DNA from: Oceanospirillaceae bacterium
GTDB taxonomy: Bacteria > Pseudomonadota > Gammaproteobacteria > Pseudomonadales > Balneatricaceae
Assembly (NCBI GenBank): GCA_002686055.1
Contig: NYZU01000022.1
Coordinates: 19,793-83,792, forward strand
Direction: 5' to 3'
DNA: 64,000 nt
Shown here piece by piece: positions 37,181 to 46,957 of this stretch. Numbering within the stretch: the stretch's first letter is position 1; each line of letters begins with the position of its first letter. Both the position numbers and the translations under genes were made by a program. Below the pieces are notes generated by a model. The model saw only the letters and a program-made list of their open reading frames with translations, did not search any database and had not been told where the DNA came from.

Positions 37181-38503
37181 TTAGCGTAGGGCCTTAGTAA
37201 ATACTTTTGAGTTACGTTGGTAATTATATAACTGCTGCTTTTCAGCAGGTAATGCTTTTAGTGTTGAGGGTGCAAACCCATTTTCTACAAACCAGTGGGC
37301 AGCCGCAGTGGTGAGGACAAAAATTTGGTCTAAGCCTAAACGCTCAGCTTGTTCCTCAATATGCTGTAGTAAAGCCGCACCCCTGTCAGCACCACGATAA
37401 GCACTATTGATGGCTACACAAGCTAATTCTGCCTGGCGTTCCTCCGCAAATGGGTAAAGGGCAGCACAGCCAACAATAGCACCATCAAGTTCGATAACAC
37501 TAAAGTAATGAATTTCGGCTTCGAGCAATTCCCTTGAGCGGCGAACCAATAAACCATCTTGTTCCATGGGCCGGATCAATTCGAGAATGCCGCCAGCATC
37601 ATCAATGGTAGCCGTACGAATTTTCTCGTAACTTTCTTTGACCAACATAGTACCAGAGCCATCACGGCTAAATAGTTCAGTTAATAGGGCACCATTGACT
37701 TGATAGCTAAGAAGATGGCCGCGTTTTACCCCAGCTTCACAAGCTTGACTGAGCACTTCCAAGTATACCGAAAGTTCCGTTGCTTGCTGTGTTTGATGTT
37801 GTTGCACCAGACGCTGGGCGGCTTTGGTTAACAGCTCAGTTACTCGTTCGCCGCGGGAGTTAGTGATCCCACTTTCAGCTCCCAACATAATCAATTTATC
37901 GGCCTTCAGACTGGTAGCAACTTGTCCAGCAACTTGCTCAGCTGCAAGGTTAAAGCCTTCACCCGTTGGGGAGTAACCTAAACAGGAAATAAGCACCAAA
38001 CTATTTAGTTCTAATTGTGCCCGAATAGCCTTGGCATCAACCCGACGCACAGTGCCATTGTGGGCGTAGTCGATGCCATTATGGATGCCAATAGGCTGGG
38101 CAATAATAAAGTTGCCACGCACCGTGCGAATCCTTGAGCCTTGCATAGGTGAATTGGCTAAACCCATAGAAAATAGGGCTTCCAATTTAGCATTCTGCTG
38201 ACCAACAACGGCGCTTACCAATGACATTTCTTCAGCGGAGGTAATGGTCTCGCCCTGCTGGCCACCATTGGTCAAACCGGCATTTTTTCTAGCCGCAGCG
38301 ATTTGTGGTCGACTACCATGCACTAATACTAGCTTTACTCCTAGACTACTTAACAGATTAATATCATGGACTAGGTGCTTAAAGTTATCGTGATCTACTG
38401 CTTCACCAGATACGTAAACCACAAAGGTACGTCCACGGTGCGCATTGATATAGGGCGCAGAGTGGCGGAACCAGTTAACATAATCCTGGTCGGGTTGTTG
38501 CAC
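37181..38503 (-). CDS. argA: N-acetylglutamate synthase ArgA
   Basis: ArgA acetylates glutamate in the first step of arginine synthesis. The 440-residue protein begins with a GTG at 38503, where homology starts ([23 protein letters not shown]). It has an amino-acid-kinase domain (about 1-280) that senses arginine and a C-terminal GNAT acetyltransferase domain (about 295-440) with [18 protein letters not shown]. Upstream gene on the minus strand of ilvD; divergent from glnE. Confidence 0.95.
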   Translation of the reverse strand: MQQPDQDYVNWFRHSAPYINAHRGRTFVVYVSGEAVDHDNFKHLVHDINLLSSLGVKLVLVHGSRPQIAAARKNAGLTNGGQQGETITSAEEMSLVSAVVGQQNAKLEALFSMGLANSPMQGSRIRTVRGNFIIAQPIGIHNGIDYAHNGTVRRVDAKAIRAQLELNSLVLISCLGYSPTGEGFNLAAEQVAGQVATSLKADKLIMLGAESGITNSRGERVTELLTKAAQRLVQQHQTQQATELSVYLEVLSQACEAGVKRGHLLSYQVNGALLTELFSRDGSGTMLVKESYEKIRTATIDDAGGILELIRPMEQDGLLVRRSRELLEAEIHYFSVIELDGAIVGCAALYPFAEERQAELACVAINSAYRGADRGAALLQHIEEQAERLGLDQIFVLTTAAAHWFVENGFAPSTLKALPAEKQQLYNYQRNSKVFTKALR

Positions 38504-38806
38504 GATATTGCCTTTTTGATAGTTCGGGTTTTATTGGGTCTGATTTTAACCGCAAACGTTAGTATTGGAAACCCAAAACAACTTAGGGACTGGTGATGGC
38601 TAGATAATTCGGGTTTTATAAACCTCCAAAACTAATTGTGTGGGCAATTCTCTATTTGGATTGCATCTTGGAAACAGTCAATATTGCTGATTTGGTTTTT
38701 TTATTGATTAAATATGGCTATAGTCTTTGCATACCGTTTAGGCAAATTGGCCTGTTAGTTAATTGAAAATATTCTTGGCTCTTTGTTCATTTTTGTAGGA
38801 TTAATA
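38504..38806. other. argA/glnE divergent intergenic region
   Basis: About 300 bases without a gene. It holds the direct repeat TTCGGGTTTTAT (38523-38534 and 38608-38619) and, near glnE, TTGAAAATATTC, a weak match to an ARG box. Promoters for both neighbours must lie here but I could not place them with confidence. Confidence 0.4.
38523..38619 (+). repeat. 12-base direct repeat in argA upstream region
   Basis: TTCGGGTTTTAT occurs twice, 85 bases apart, in the argA/glnE gap. Both copies are preceded by AT-rich sequence. They may be regulator half sites or chance. Confidence 0.35.
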
Positions 38807-41728
38807 ATGGTCGTTCCCCAAGTACAAGTACCCGCTCTACTCAATACTGAGGAACAACAAATGTGGGCCCGTCTAACTGATGTTGTGGGGCAATCTGACC
38901 AGCAACACTGGCAAGCCTGTTTGCCTTCTACAGAAGCCATTAAAAAGGTCATGTTGGCGAGCCCTTGGTGTCTGCAAAACTGGTTAGTCGAACCACAACT
39001 GCTAAATCCACAATGGTTTGCGCAAGCATATGATAAAGCCGGTATGCATCAGGAGCTGGCAGAGGCTATGGCGGAGATTAACCATGAGGAGCAGTTGGCC
39101 AAGGCCTTAAGAGTATTTCGCCGCCGTCATCAACTGCGTTTGATATGGCGTAATACCTTGCGCTTATGTACTAGTGCTGAGTTGACTCAAGAAGTCAGCA
39201 ATATGGCGGATATCTGTATTGAGTTGGCTCTGCAATGGCTCTATGACCAAGCCGTAGCTAATTGGGGCCAACCTCAAGATGCACAGGGTAAGCCACAGCA
39301 TATGGTGGTGCTAGGGATGGGTAAGCAAGGTGGTAGAGAGCTTAATCTGTCTTCTGATATTGATTTGATATTTGCTTTTCCTCAGCCAGGCGAAACCCAC
39401 GGTGGTAAAAAAAGTTTGGCTAACCAACAATTTTTTATTCGCCTTGGCCAACGCTTAATTCAGGCCTTGGATCAAACCACCGTCGATGGTTTTGTGTTTC
39501 GAGTTGATATGCGTTTACGACCCTATGGCGAAAGTGGTGCTTTAGCGTTGCACTTTGCTGCAATGGAGCGCTATTACGAGGAGCAGGGGCGAGAGTGGGA
39601 GCGTTATGCCTTAATTAAGGCTCGAGTCGTTGCTGGTGATAAGCAGGCGGGAGCTGAACTACTGAAGACTTTGCGGCCCTTTGTTTACCGCCGCTATCTC
39701 GACTATAGCGCTATTGAGTCTTTACGCAGTTTAAAGCAAATGATTGCTGTGGAGGTGCGACGTCGTGGCTTGGATAACAATATTAAGTTAGGCAGTGGGG
39801 GTATCCGAGAAGTTGAATTTATTGCCCAGGCATTACAGTTAATTCGAGGCGGTCGCGATCAGCGCCTACAGACCCCAAGCTTAATGGCGGTTATCGACTT
39901 CTTACCAGAGCTGGCTGGCTGGCAAAATGACGAAGCGCAGACTTTACATGAGGCTTACTGGTTTTTGCGTGATGTTGAACATGCTCTGCAAGGGGTCCAT
40001 GATAAACAAACCCAAGAATTGCCGACTGATGATATTGGTCAAGCGCGGTTAGCTTATGCTATGGATTTTGCTGATTGGAACAGTTTAGAAGAACAAATCG
40101 AACAGCACCGTGACTTTATTCGTGAGCAATTTGCTTTGGTGGTTGCCACTCCCCATGAAGAATTGGTTGATGACAGTGAAGTATCTGCCATTCAAGTTTT
40201 ATGTGGTGAGCTAGAATTGATCGACAGTGCCTCTCATGATGCTGTGCCCAAGCAAGCATGGCAGCAACTATTATCCACATCTGGTTTTGGCGACTCAGGT
40301 ACGGCACTTCAGCATTTACTTGGTCTATATCAAAGTCATTCCGCTCGCAGTATGCAAACGGTAGGTAAGGAACGCTTAAGGCAAATATTGCCAAGCTTGT
40401 TATTCTTATGTAGCCAGCAAGCTGAGCCAGCGCAAACCTTGGCACGGGTGTTAATGTTGATTGAAGCCGTATTAAGGCGCTCAGTGTATTTGGTTTTGCT
40501 GCAAGAAAACCCTTCAACTTTACGTTTGGTGGTAGATTTATGTGCTGCTAGCCCTTGGTTTGCAGAATTCTTGGCTTATCAGCCATCGCTCTTAGATGAA
40601 TTATTGGATGCCAATACGTTATTTTCGGTGCCCAATCAGGCCCAGTTATCTGGTGAGCTACAGGAACGTTTATTACGCGTACCTGAAGATAATATTGAAC
40701 AAACCATGGAAGTCCTACGCCATTTTAAACAAGCTTGTTTATTACGTGTGGCGGCGCAAGAGGTGACGGGTAAACTACCTTTGATGCGTGTTAGTGACCA
40801 GTTAACCTTTACTGCTGAGGCAGTGTTGCAACATGTGTTGCGCTTGGCTTGGCGAGCCCTTGCACAGCGCCATGGCGAGCCTTGCGATGGGCTGGAGCCT
40901 TGTGCTGAATTTATTATTGTTGGTTATGGCAAGGTGGGTGGTTGGGAGCTCAGTTATGGGTCTGATTTGGATTTGGTGTTTATTTATGACGCGCCCTTTG
41001 ATGGTATGACCAATGGTGAAAAAAGCATTCCAAATAGTGTATTTTTTACTCGTTTAGGTCAGCGCATTATCAGTTACCTAAGCACCATTACTGCCGCAGG
41101 GCAGTTATATGAAGTCGATATGCGCCTGCGTCCTGATGGCGCCAAAGGTTTATTAGTAACCACCATATCAGCCTTCGAGAAATATCAGCAACAGCAAGCA
41201 TGGACATGGGAACACCAGGCCTTGGTACGGGCGCGGCCTATTGCTGGCAGTCAAACTTTGGCTGGCCGATTTAATCAAGTCCGACGCAAGATACTAGCGC
41301 AGCCACGAGATATGGCTACACTGCGTCAAGATGTCGTTACCATGCGGGAAAAGATGCGTGCTAGTTTGGCCACTAAACCGAGTCAACAGGCCCAGCAATC
41401 CTTCAATATTAAGCAGGATCAAGGTGGTCTAGTAGATATCGAGTTTATGGTGCAATTTGCCGTCTTGGCCTATGCCGCTCAAGCCCAATCCTTATTGACT
41501 TATACGGATAATGTGCGGATTTTGGATGCTCTGCGTGAGGCAGATTTAATGTCTGTAGAGGCGACAAATATATTAGCGGATTGTTATCGCCAGATGCGCT
41601 CAATGGAGCATCGTCAAGCCCTACAAAATCAAGCTGGCAAAGTAGTTACCCATAAACTGCAAGATGAGCGCCAACAGGTGCAGGCTATTTGGCAAACATT
41701 GATGCTGGACTCAGCAGCCCTGCCGTAA
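38807..41728 (+). CDS. glnE: Bifunctional glutamine synthetase adenylyltransferase/deadenylylase
   Basis: GlnE attaches AMP to and removes it from glutamine synthetase in response to PII and glutamine. I start at ATG 38807 with AGGA upstream, not the TTG at 38783, giving 973 residues. It has two nucleotidyltransferase domains: the N-terminal deadenylylase with GGRELNLSSDIDLIF (about 190-205) and the C-terminal adenylyltransferase with GGWELSYGSDLDLVF (about 715-730), each followed by a GlnD-type helical domain with MRLRP. Monocistronic. Confidence 0.97.
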   Translation: MVVPQVQVPALLNTEEQQMWARLTDVVGQSDQQHWQACLPSTEAIKKVMLASPWCLQNWLVEPQLLNPQWFAQAYDKAGMHQELAEAMAEINHEEQLAKALRVFRRRHQLRLIWRNTLRLCTSAELTQEVSNMADICIELALQWLYDQAVANWGQPQDAQGKPQHMVVLGMGKQGGRELNLSSDIDLIFAFPQPGETHGGKKSLANQQFFIRLGQRLIQALDQTTVDGFVFRVDMRLRPYGESGALALHFAAMERYYEEQGREWERYALIKARVVAGDKQAGAELLKTLRPFVYRRYLDYSAIESLRSLKQMIAVEVRRRGLDNNIKLGSGGIREVEFIAQALQLIRGGRDQRLQTPSLMAVIDFLPELAGWQNDEAQTLHEAYWFLRDVEHALQGVHDKQTQELPTDDIGQARLAYAMDFADWNSLEEQIEQHRDFIREQFALVVATPHEELVDDSEVSAIQVLCGELELIDSASHDAVPKQAWQQLLSTSGFGDSGTALQHLLGLYQSHSARSMQTVGKERLRQILPSLLFLCSQQAEPAQTLARVLMLIEAVLRRSVYLVLLQENPSTLRLVVDLCAASPWFAEFLAYQPSLLDELLDANTLFSVPNQAQLSGELQERLLRVPEDNIEQTMEVLRHFKQACLLRVAAQEVTGKLPLMRVSDQLTFTAEAVLQHVLRLAWRALAQRHGEPCDGLEPCAEFIIVGYGKVGGWELSYGSDLDLVFIYDAPFDGMTNGEKSIPNSVFFTRLGQRIISYLSTITAAGQLYEVDMRLRPDGAKGLLVTTISAFEKYQQQQAWTWEHQALVRARPIAGSQTLAGRFNQVRRKILAQPRDMATLRQDVVTMREKMRASLATKPSQQAQQSFNIKQDQGGLVDIEFMVQFAVLAYAAQAQSLLTYTDNVRILDALREADLMSVEATNILADCYRQMRSMEHRQALQNQAGKVVTHKLQDERQQVQAIWQTLMLDSAALP

Positions 41729-41758
41729 GATATATTATTGGGAATATTTAATATATCT
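41728..41758. terminator. Hairpin between convergent glnE and acyltransferase gene
   Basis: AGATATATTA (41728-41737), an 11-base loop, TAATATATCT (41749-41758): a perfect but AT-rich 10-bp stem that touches both stop codons. There is no long T-run, so termination strength is doubtful. Confidence 0.45.
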
Positions 41759-42674
41759 CTGGCGCACCCTGAGGGCGGGTTTTAAAACGTCGATGCAGCC
41801 ATAGATATTGTGCAGGGTAGTGCTTTATGGCTGCCTCAACATGGTTGTTGATAATCCTAGCGTCTTGGGTATCGTCACCAGTGGGTAATTCATCAAGTTC
41901 TATTAGCTGAAGATGATAGCCTTGTTGTTGCTGTTGCTGGTGGGAAAAGAAGAATACTCGGCATTGGGTGCTCTTCGCCAGACGACTTGCAATAGCTGTG
42001 GTTGCTGTTGGGATACCAAAAAAAGGCGCAAATACAGACCGCTCTGGACCTAAATCCTGATCTGGCGCTAGCCATATCGTTTGGCCGTCTTTTAATGTTT
42101 TTACCACCTGACGAATTTGATCTCGTTCAATGGCACCATTTAAACAATGGCTGCGGCCGCGCAAAATAAGGGCATCCAATAACGGATTTTTATGCCGCTG
42201 ATAAGTGACGCTAAACGGTTGGTGCTGATTAAGTAGAGCACACCCAAGGTCAGGGCTAGTAAAATGAGCACCTAATAACAGTACACCTTGCTCAGAATCA
42301 CAGGCCTCTTGCAGGGCCTCTAAACCGTCAATTTGTATATGTTTATTAAACGGTTTTAGGGAACTCCACCAAGCATAGGCTGTCTCAATAACGCCTATAC
42401 CGTTAGCATAAAAAGTATCTAAGACTAGTTTATGTTGTTCCTGCTGATTGAGTTCGGGAAAGCAGGCGGCAATATTTTTTTCTGTAATGCCCCGACGACG
42501 CTTGGAGAGCTGGTACAATAGATAACCCAGAGCAGGGCCAAATTTTTTACCCACAGACCAAGGTAAAAAAGTAATTAGTCTAAGCAGCCCCATAGCTAAC
42601 CAAATAGGCCAATACTTTATGCCAGTAAAGGCTGAGAGAGAAGCATTTTGGGGTGAGAATTTGGCGCTAGACAC
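41748..42674 (-). CDS. lpxL: Late lipid A acyltransferase (LpxL/HtrB family)
   Basis: Adds a secondary fatty acid to Kdo-lipid A at the inner membrane. The 308-residue protein starts with a GTG, has an N-terminal hydrophobic anchor (about 25-45), the HX4D catalytic motif in GAHFTSPD (about residue 138) and the downstream PDQDLG element common to LpxL/LpxM/LpxP. The subfamily (LpxL versus LpxM or LpxP) cannot be fixed here. It is divergent from msbA, which flips the finished lipid A. Confidence 0.88.
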   Translation of the reverse strand: MSSAKFSPQNASLSAFTGIKYWPIWLAMGLLRLITFLPWSVGKKFGPALGYLLYQLSKRRRGITEKNIAACFPELNQQEQHKLVLDTFYANGIGVIETAYAWWSSLKPFNKHIQIDGLEALQEACDSEQGVLLLGAHFTSPDLGCALLNQHQPFSVTYQRHKNPLLDALILRGRSHCLNGAIERDQIRQVVKTLKDGQTIWLAPDQDLGPERSVFAPFFGIPTATTAIASRLAKSTQCRVFFFSHQQQQQQGYHLQLIELDELPTGDDTQDARIINNHVEAAIKHYPAQYLWLHRRFKTRPQGAPEIY

Positions 42675-42777
42675 GAGATTATTATGAGCTCTGGCAAAGA
42701 TGGGATCAGTTTACACTGCCAGTGAATTGGCGGCAACGGGCGGTAATATTTGAAAAGGCCCAGTAACAGGAAACAAT

Positions 42778-44535
42778 ATGGATTTAGATGCAGAGGTAAC
42801 AGTTAAGCAATCGGCTTGGTCATCCTACAAGCGCTTGTTAAGCTATGTGGCCAGCTATTGGATGGTCTTTGTTGTGGCTATCCTTGGTTTTGCCCTGTTT
42901 GCTGCCTCGCAGGCTGCCTTTGTTGAACTCACTAAGCATATGGTTGAAAGTGTCGAGCAAAATAACCTTGATGCTCGGTATATTGTTCCAGTGCTAGTTA
43001 TTCTGATTTTTTTGGCTCGAGGGGTAGGTTTTTTTCTTGGTAACTACGGTATTGCCTATGTGGCTAGACACGTAGTCCATGATTTGCGGGTGGCTATATT
43101 TGATAAGCTACTGGTGTTGCCTGCTGCATACTATCATCGTCACGCTTCAGGCACCTTGTTGTCCAAATTAACCTTTAATGTGGAACAAATTACCGGTGCT
43201 GCCACGGATGCGTTAAAAATACTGGTGCGTGAAGGCCTGACAATTATTGGTTTATTCGCTTATCTACTCTATCTCAATTGGCAGTTAACCCTCGCCTTCT
43301 TGTTAGTTGGCCCTTTTATTGGCTTAGTGGTGAGCAAGGCCGCAAAACGCTTTCGTACGATTAGTGGTAATTTGCAAGATAGTATGGGCGATGTTACTGC
43401 TAGTGCTAGTGAAAACATCAAGGGCTATGATGTGGTGCGGATGTTTGGCGGCCAGACTAAAGAGCGCCAACGCTTTTTTAAGGCTAGCAATGGTAATCGC
43501 CAACAAGCTATGAAATTAGCTCTGGCTGAATCTATCTCTACTCCTGTGGTGCAGATGTTAGTAGCGGTAGCGATGGCATTGCTGATTTTTCTGGCCTTAC
43601 AGCCGGAGATTATTGCGGTTATGACGGCGGGTGAATTTATCGCCTTTATTATTGCAGCGGGTATGCTGACTAAACCCTTACGCAGCTTAACGGAAGTGAA
43701 CTCTATTTTGCAGCAAGGCATCGCTGCTGCGCAGAGTATCTTTTCCTTACTTGATGAAACTCCCGAACCAGATGATTCGCAACAACAACTGGTACAACCT
43801 AAGGGCGATATAACTTTCCAACAACTTGGTTTTGCCTATCAGGATAAGCCCATACTGGAAGATATTGAATTAACCCTACCAGCTGGCAAAGTGGTTGCCT
43901 TGGTTGGTCGCTCAGGTAGTGGTAAATCGACATTGGTCAATTTACTGTTACGTTTTTATGACCCTCAAAGCGGCCAAATTTGTATTGGCGGGCAGGATAT
44001 TAGTCAAGTCAAGCGGGCTGATTTGCGCGCCCAAATTGCCTTGGTAAATCAGCAGGTGACCCTGTTTAATGGCACTATTGCTGAAAATATAGCTTACGGC
44101 GCTATGGCTGATGCACCTCTAGAAGCTATTGAGGCAGCAGCAAAAGCGGCGCGGGTGGATGAATTTACTGATCAAATGCCTGCCGGCTTGCAGACGCAAA
44201 TTGGCGAGTCGGGTGTGCTGTTGTCGGGTGGCCAGAGACAACGTATTGCCCTAGCTAGAGCGCTATTAAAAGATGCACCCATACTGGTATTGGACGAAGC
44301 CACTTCTGCCTTAGATACAGAATCAGAACGCCATATACAGGGAGCTGTAAATGCTGTTATGGCCGGTCGAACAACTTTAGTAATTGCTCATCGCTTATCA
44401 ACTATTGAGCAAGCGGATTTAATTGTGGTGATGGATAAAGGCCAAATTGTAGAGCAAGGTTCTCATCAGTCTTTACTAAATCAAAAAGGTGTTTATTCCC
44501 ATTTACATGATTTACAGTTTGCCGAAGCCGATTAA
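42778..44535 (+). CDS. msbA: Lipid A export ATP-binding/permease protein MsbA
   Basis: MsbA is the homodimeric ABC exporter that flips lipid A core across the inner membrane. The 585-residue half-transporter has six membrane helices (about 25-310) and a nucleotide-binding domain with Walker A GRSGSGKST, signature LSGGQRQR and Walker B ILVLDEATSALD. Length and the lipid A/Kdo neighbours support MsbA. lpxK, which often follows msbA, is absent here. Confidence 0.93.
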   Translation: MDLDAEVTVKQSAWSSYKRLLSYVASYWMVFVVAILGFALFAASQAAFVELTKHMVESVEQNNLDARYIVPVLVILIFLARGVGFFLGNYGIAYVARHVVHDLRVAIFDKLLVLPAAYYHRHASGTLLSKLTFNVEQITGAATDALKILVREGLTIIGLFAYLLYLNWQLTLAFLLVGPFIGLVVSKAAKRFRTISGNLQDSMGDVTASASENIKGYDVVRMFGGQTKERQRFFKASNGNRQQAMKLALAESISTPVVQMLVAVAMALLIFLALQPEIIAVMTAGEFIAFIIAAGMLTKPLRSLTEVNSILQQGIAAAQSIFSLLDETPEPDDSQQQLVQPKGDITFQQLGFAYQDKPILEDIELTLPAGKVVALVGRSGSGKSTLVNLLLRFYDPQSGQICIGGQDISQVKRADLRAQIALVNQQVTLFNGTIAENIAYGAMADAPLEAIEAAAKAARVDEFTDQMPAGLQTQIGESGVLLSGGQRQRIALARALLKDAPILVLDEATSALDTESERHIQGAVNAVMAGRTTLVIAHRLSTIEQADLIVVMDKGQIVEQGSHQSLLNQKGVYSHLHDLQFAEAD

Positions 44536-44537
44536 AG

Positions 44538-45584
44538 TTAATCTTCAGCTAGAGTCTGTAGCATCAATTGCAAACGTTGTCGAAATGGTTTGCTACTATA
44601 ATTTTGTAGCACATGTTGATAGGCCCGCTCACAAATTTCTAGATGCTCAGTTTCACTAAGTTGCATAATATGATCAAGTTTGGTTGCCATTGATGCAGCA
44701 TCAATGTCCGTAAGAAATCCCGTTTCGCCATCTTGGATAATGCCTTCGGGGCCACCACAGCGGGTTGCCAAAACCAGTTTTTTTCTCGCCATGGCTTCAA
44801 TAATGACCATGCCAAAGGTTTCACTGCGGGAGGGAATACAAATGATATCAGCAGCATCAAAAAAAGCGTCTCTTTGCTGATTGTCCACCCAGCCCATCAA
44901 GTTAACCTGATTCTGGAGTTGATATTGGCTAACCAACTTACTGATTTTATTATACCAGCGGCCTTTACCTGCCAAGGTGGCACGAAAATGTGGCTGCAAA
45001 GCCTTTAATAACTGCAAAGCCTCAATAAGTAGATCCTGACCTTTAGTGCGACGCATTACGCCCATATGTGCAATATGAAAGGGTGTTTGTTGGGCTCGCG
45101 CAATGGGTTCCTGAGAATTAAGTTCCACTAAATTAGGCATCACCAGCACTGGCCCTTGAAAGCCATTATTAATGACAAAATCTCTCACTGGCTCGGATAC
45201 GGCTAATATCATATCAGCTGCATTTATGCCGCGAGCTGTGTAGCTATGCAGCACCAAAACCAACTGACATTGGCTAGGTAGAACAGGTTTTATTAACGCT
45301 GCATCAATCGGTTTATGAACTAGCACCAGATCAGCAGGGGTTTGCTTAACTAATGCTTGAAGACGTCGTTGAGCTAGATGTCGGAAACCAGGCAAACGAC
45401 TCCGTGGGTAGTCTAGAAATTGGTAATCGAGTTGGCGTTGGTCAAGCAATGCTTGCATTTGAGCCCCAGACCGAATAATGGAGGTGACTTGGTGGCCTAA
45501 GTAGCGTAAATTATCGCTGTAATGTACAAACGCTTGTTTGGGGCCGCCAAGATCTTTTCCGGAGATTAAATTTACAATACGCAT
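44538..45584 (-). CDS. GT4-family glycosyltransferase, probably LPS core
   Basis: A 348-residue GT-B glycosyltransferase of family GT4. It has the N-terminal glycine-rich DLGGPKQAF, the linker pattern AHMGVMRRTKGQDLLIEAL and the E-x7-E type nucleotide-sugar site in PSRSETFGMVIIEAM. Located between msbA and waaA and on the opposite strand, so a role in lipopolysaccharide core sugar addition is likely. The sugar and acceptor are unknown. Confidence 0.8.
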   Translation of the reverse strand: MRIVNLISGKDLGGPKQAFVHYSDNLRYLGHQVTSIIRSGAQMQALLDQRQLDYQFLDYPRSRLPGFRHLAQRRLQALVKQTPADLVLVHKPIDAALIKPVLPSQCQLVLVLHSYTARGINAADMILAVSEPVRDFVINNGFQGPVLVMPNLVELNSQEPIARAQQTPFHIAHMGVMRRTKGQDLLIEALQLLKALQPHFRATLAGKGRWYNKISKLVSQYQLQNQVNLMGWVDNQQRDAFFDAADIICIPSRSETFGMVIIEAMARKKLVLATRCGGPEGIIQDGETGFLTDIDAASMATKLDHIMQLSETEHLEICERAYQHVLQNYSSKPFRQRLQLMLQTLAED

Positions 45585-45688
45585 GGTAAATGGCAGCCAA
45601 TTAAGTAACTAACAAAAGTTTTGTTGGTTGGCATTCTATCAAGCTAAATGCTTGTACAAAACCCATCTAGTCGAAAGGAAGAGAAAAT

Positions 45689-46951
45689 TTGTCACTCATC
45701 TATAGCATACTTTGGTATCTGTTGTTACCTATTGGGGTTATAACACACCTGATTTTTATCTGGCGGCGACCTGAGTTTAGATCAGATTTTTGGCAGCGTT
45801 ATGGTTGGGTGCCAACCATGGATCAGCAGCCTTTAGTTGTGCATGCCGCTTCGGTGGGTGAGATCAATGCTGTTGCTGACATGTTATCTCAGCTTGCTAA
45901 AGCGTCCACTATGCCTATTTTAGTTACCACGACAACGGCGACTGGACGTGACCGCTGTATAAAATTATTCGCTGACTATCCAACTATTATGCATGCTTAT
46001 ATGCCCTTTGATATGGGTGTAGCCCAAAGGCTATTTTTACACAGAGTAAAGCCGCGGGGTCTATTGCTAGTGGAAACTGAATTATGGCCTAATATGCTCC
46101 GCTTATGGCAAGCAAGGGGGCTCTCCTTATGGCTTATTAATGGCCGTTTATCAAATCGTTCAGCTCGTGGCTATAGTCGTCTACGAAGCCTTAGTAAGAC
46201 TATGCTGGCTAATTTACAGCGAGTGCTGGTGCAAGATAAGGCTAGTGCCCGACGTTTCACTTGGCTTGGCGCTGAAGCTGCCAAAGTACAGATTATGGGT
46301 AGTGTAAAGTTTGATATTGCTTTACCTGAGACAAAAATATCATTAAATACCAGCCCGTGGTTACTCGCAGATGATACCTGTTGGGTATGCGGAAGTACGA
46401 GGGAAGGCGAAGAGAGTATTTTATTGCAAGCTTGGGCGAAAATGGATGCCATAAATAATGGCTTACTTATTTTAGTGCCAAGGCATCCACAACGCTTTGC
46501 CGAAGTGGCGGATCTATGTGAATCTAGTGGCTTGCCATGGCAACGCTACAGTGACACCAAGGCTGACAATATAAACCAAACTGGGCGTCGAGTGTTATTG
46601 GTTGATGCGATGGGTTTGCTAATTGATTTTTATGATCTGGCCGATGTGGTGTTTGTAGGTGGCAGTTTGGCGGCAAAAGGTGGGCATAATCCTCTGGAAG
46701 CGGCGGCTTTGGGCAAGCCAATATTAATGGGTCCTCATACGTTTAATTTTGCCGAGGTTTGTGAACTTTTGCAGCAAGCAGGTAATTTGCAATTTACTTC
46801 TGCTGGGCAGCTAACGGAGCAAATTCCTGCACTAATGGCCGATGCTGAGAAAAGACACTTAATGGGGCAAGCTGGGCAGCAATTGCTAGCCGAGAAAAGA
46901 GGGGCTACAGCAGCCTATGTGCAAATGATTAGCCAACAGTTTGGTGCTTAG
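45689..46951 (+). CDS. waaA: Kdo transferase WaaA
   Basis: WaaA adds Kdo residues to lipid IVA. The 420-residue protein starts at a TTG (45689), well supported by GGAAGAG at proper spacing and by the family start MSLIYSILWYLLLP, which is the membrane anchor. GT30 features HAASVGEINA, ETELWPNM, GRLSNRSARGY and FVGGSLAAKGGHNPLEAA are visible. thiP follows after six bases. Confidence 0.95.
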   Translation: MSLIYSILWYLLLPIGVITHLIFIWRRPEFRSDFWQRYGWVPTMDQQPLVVHAASVGEINAVADMLSQLAKASTMPILVTTTTATGRDRCIKLFADYPTIMHAYMPFDMGVAQRLFLHRVKPRGLLLVETELWPNMLRLWQARGLSLWLINGRLSNRSARGYSRLRSLSKTMLANLQRVLVQDKASARRFTWLGAEAAKVQIMGSVKFDIALPETKISLNTSPWLLADDTCWVCGSTREGEESILLQAWAKMDAINNGLLILVPRHPQRFAEVADLCESSGLPWQRYSDTKADNINQTGRRVLLVDAMGLLIDFYDLADVVFVGGSLAAKGGHNPLEAAALGKPILMGPHTFNFAEVCELLQQAGNLQFTSAGQLTEQIPALMADAEKRHLMGQAGQQLLAEKRGATAAYVQMISQQFGA

Positions 46952-46957
46952 ACGACG

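Noticed and set aside
40116-40517. Minus-strand ORF of 133 codons inside glnE
   Set aside because: Shadow of glnE; no recognisable domain.
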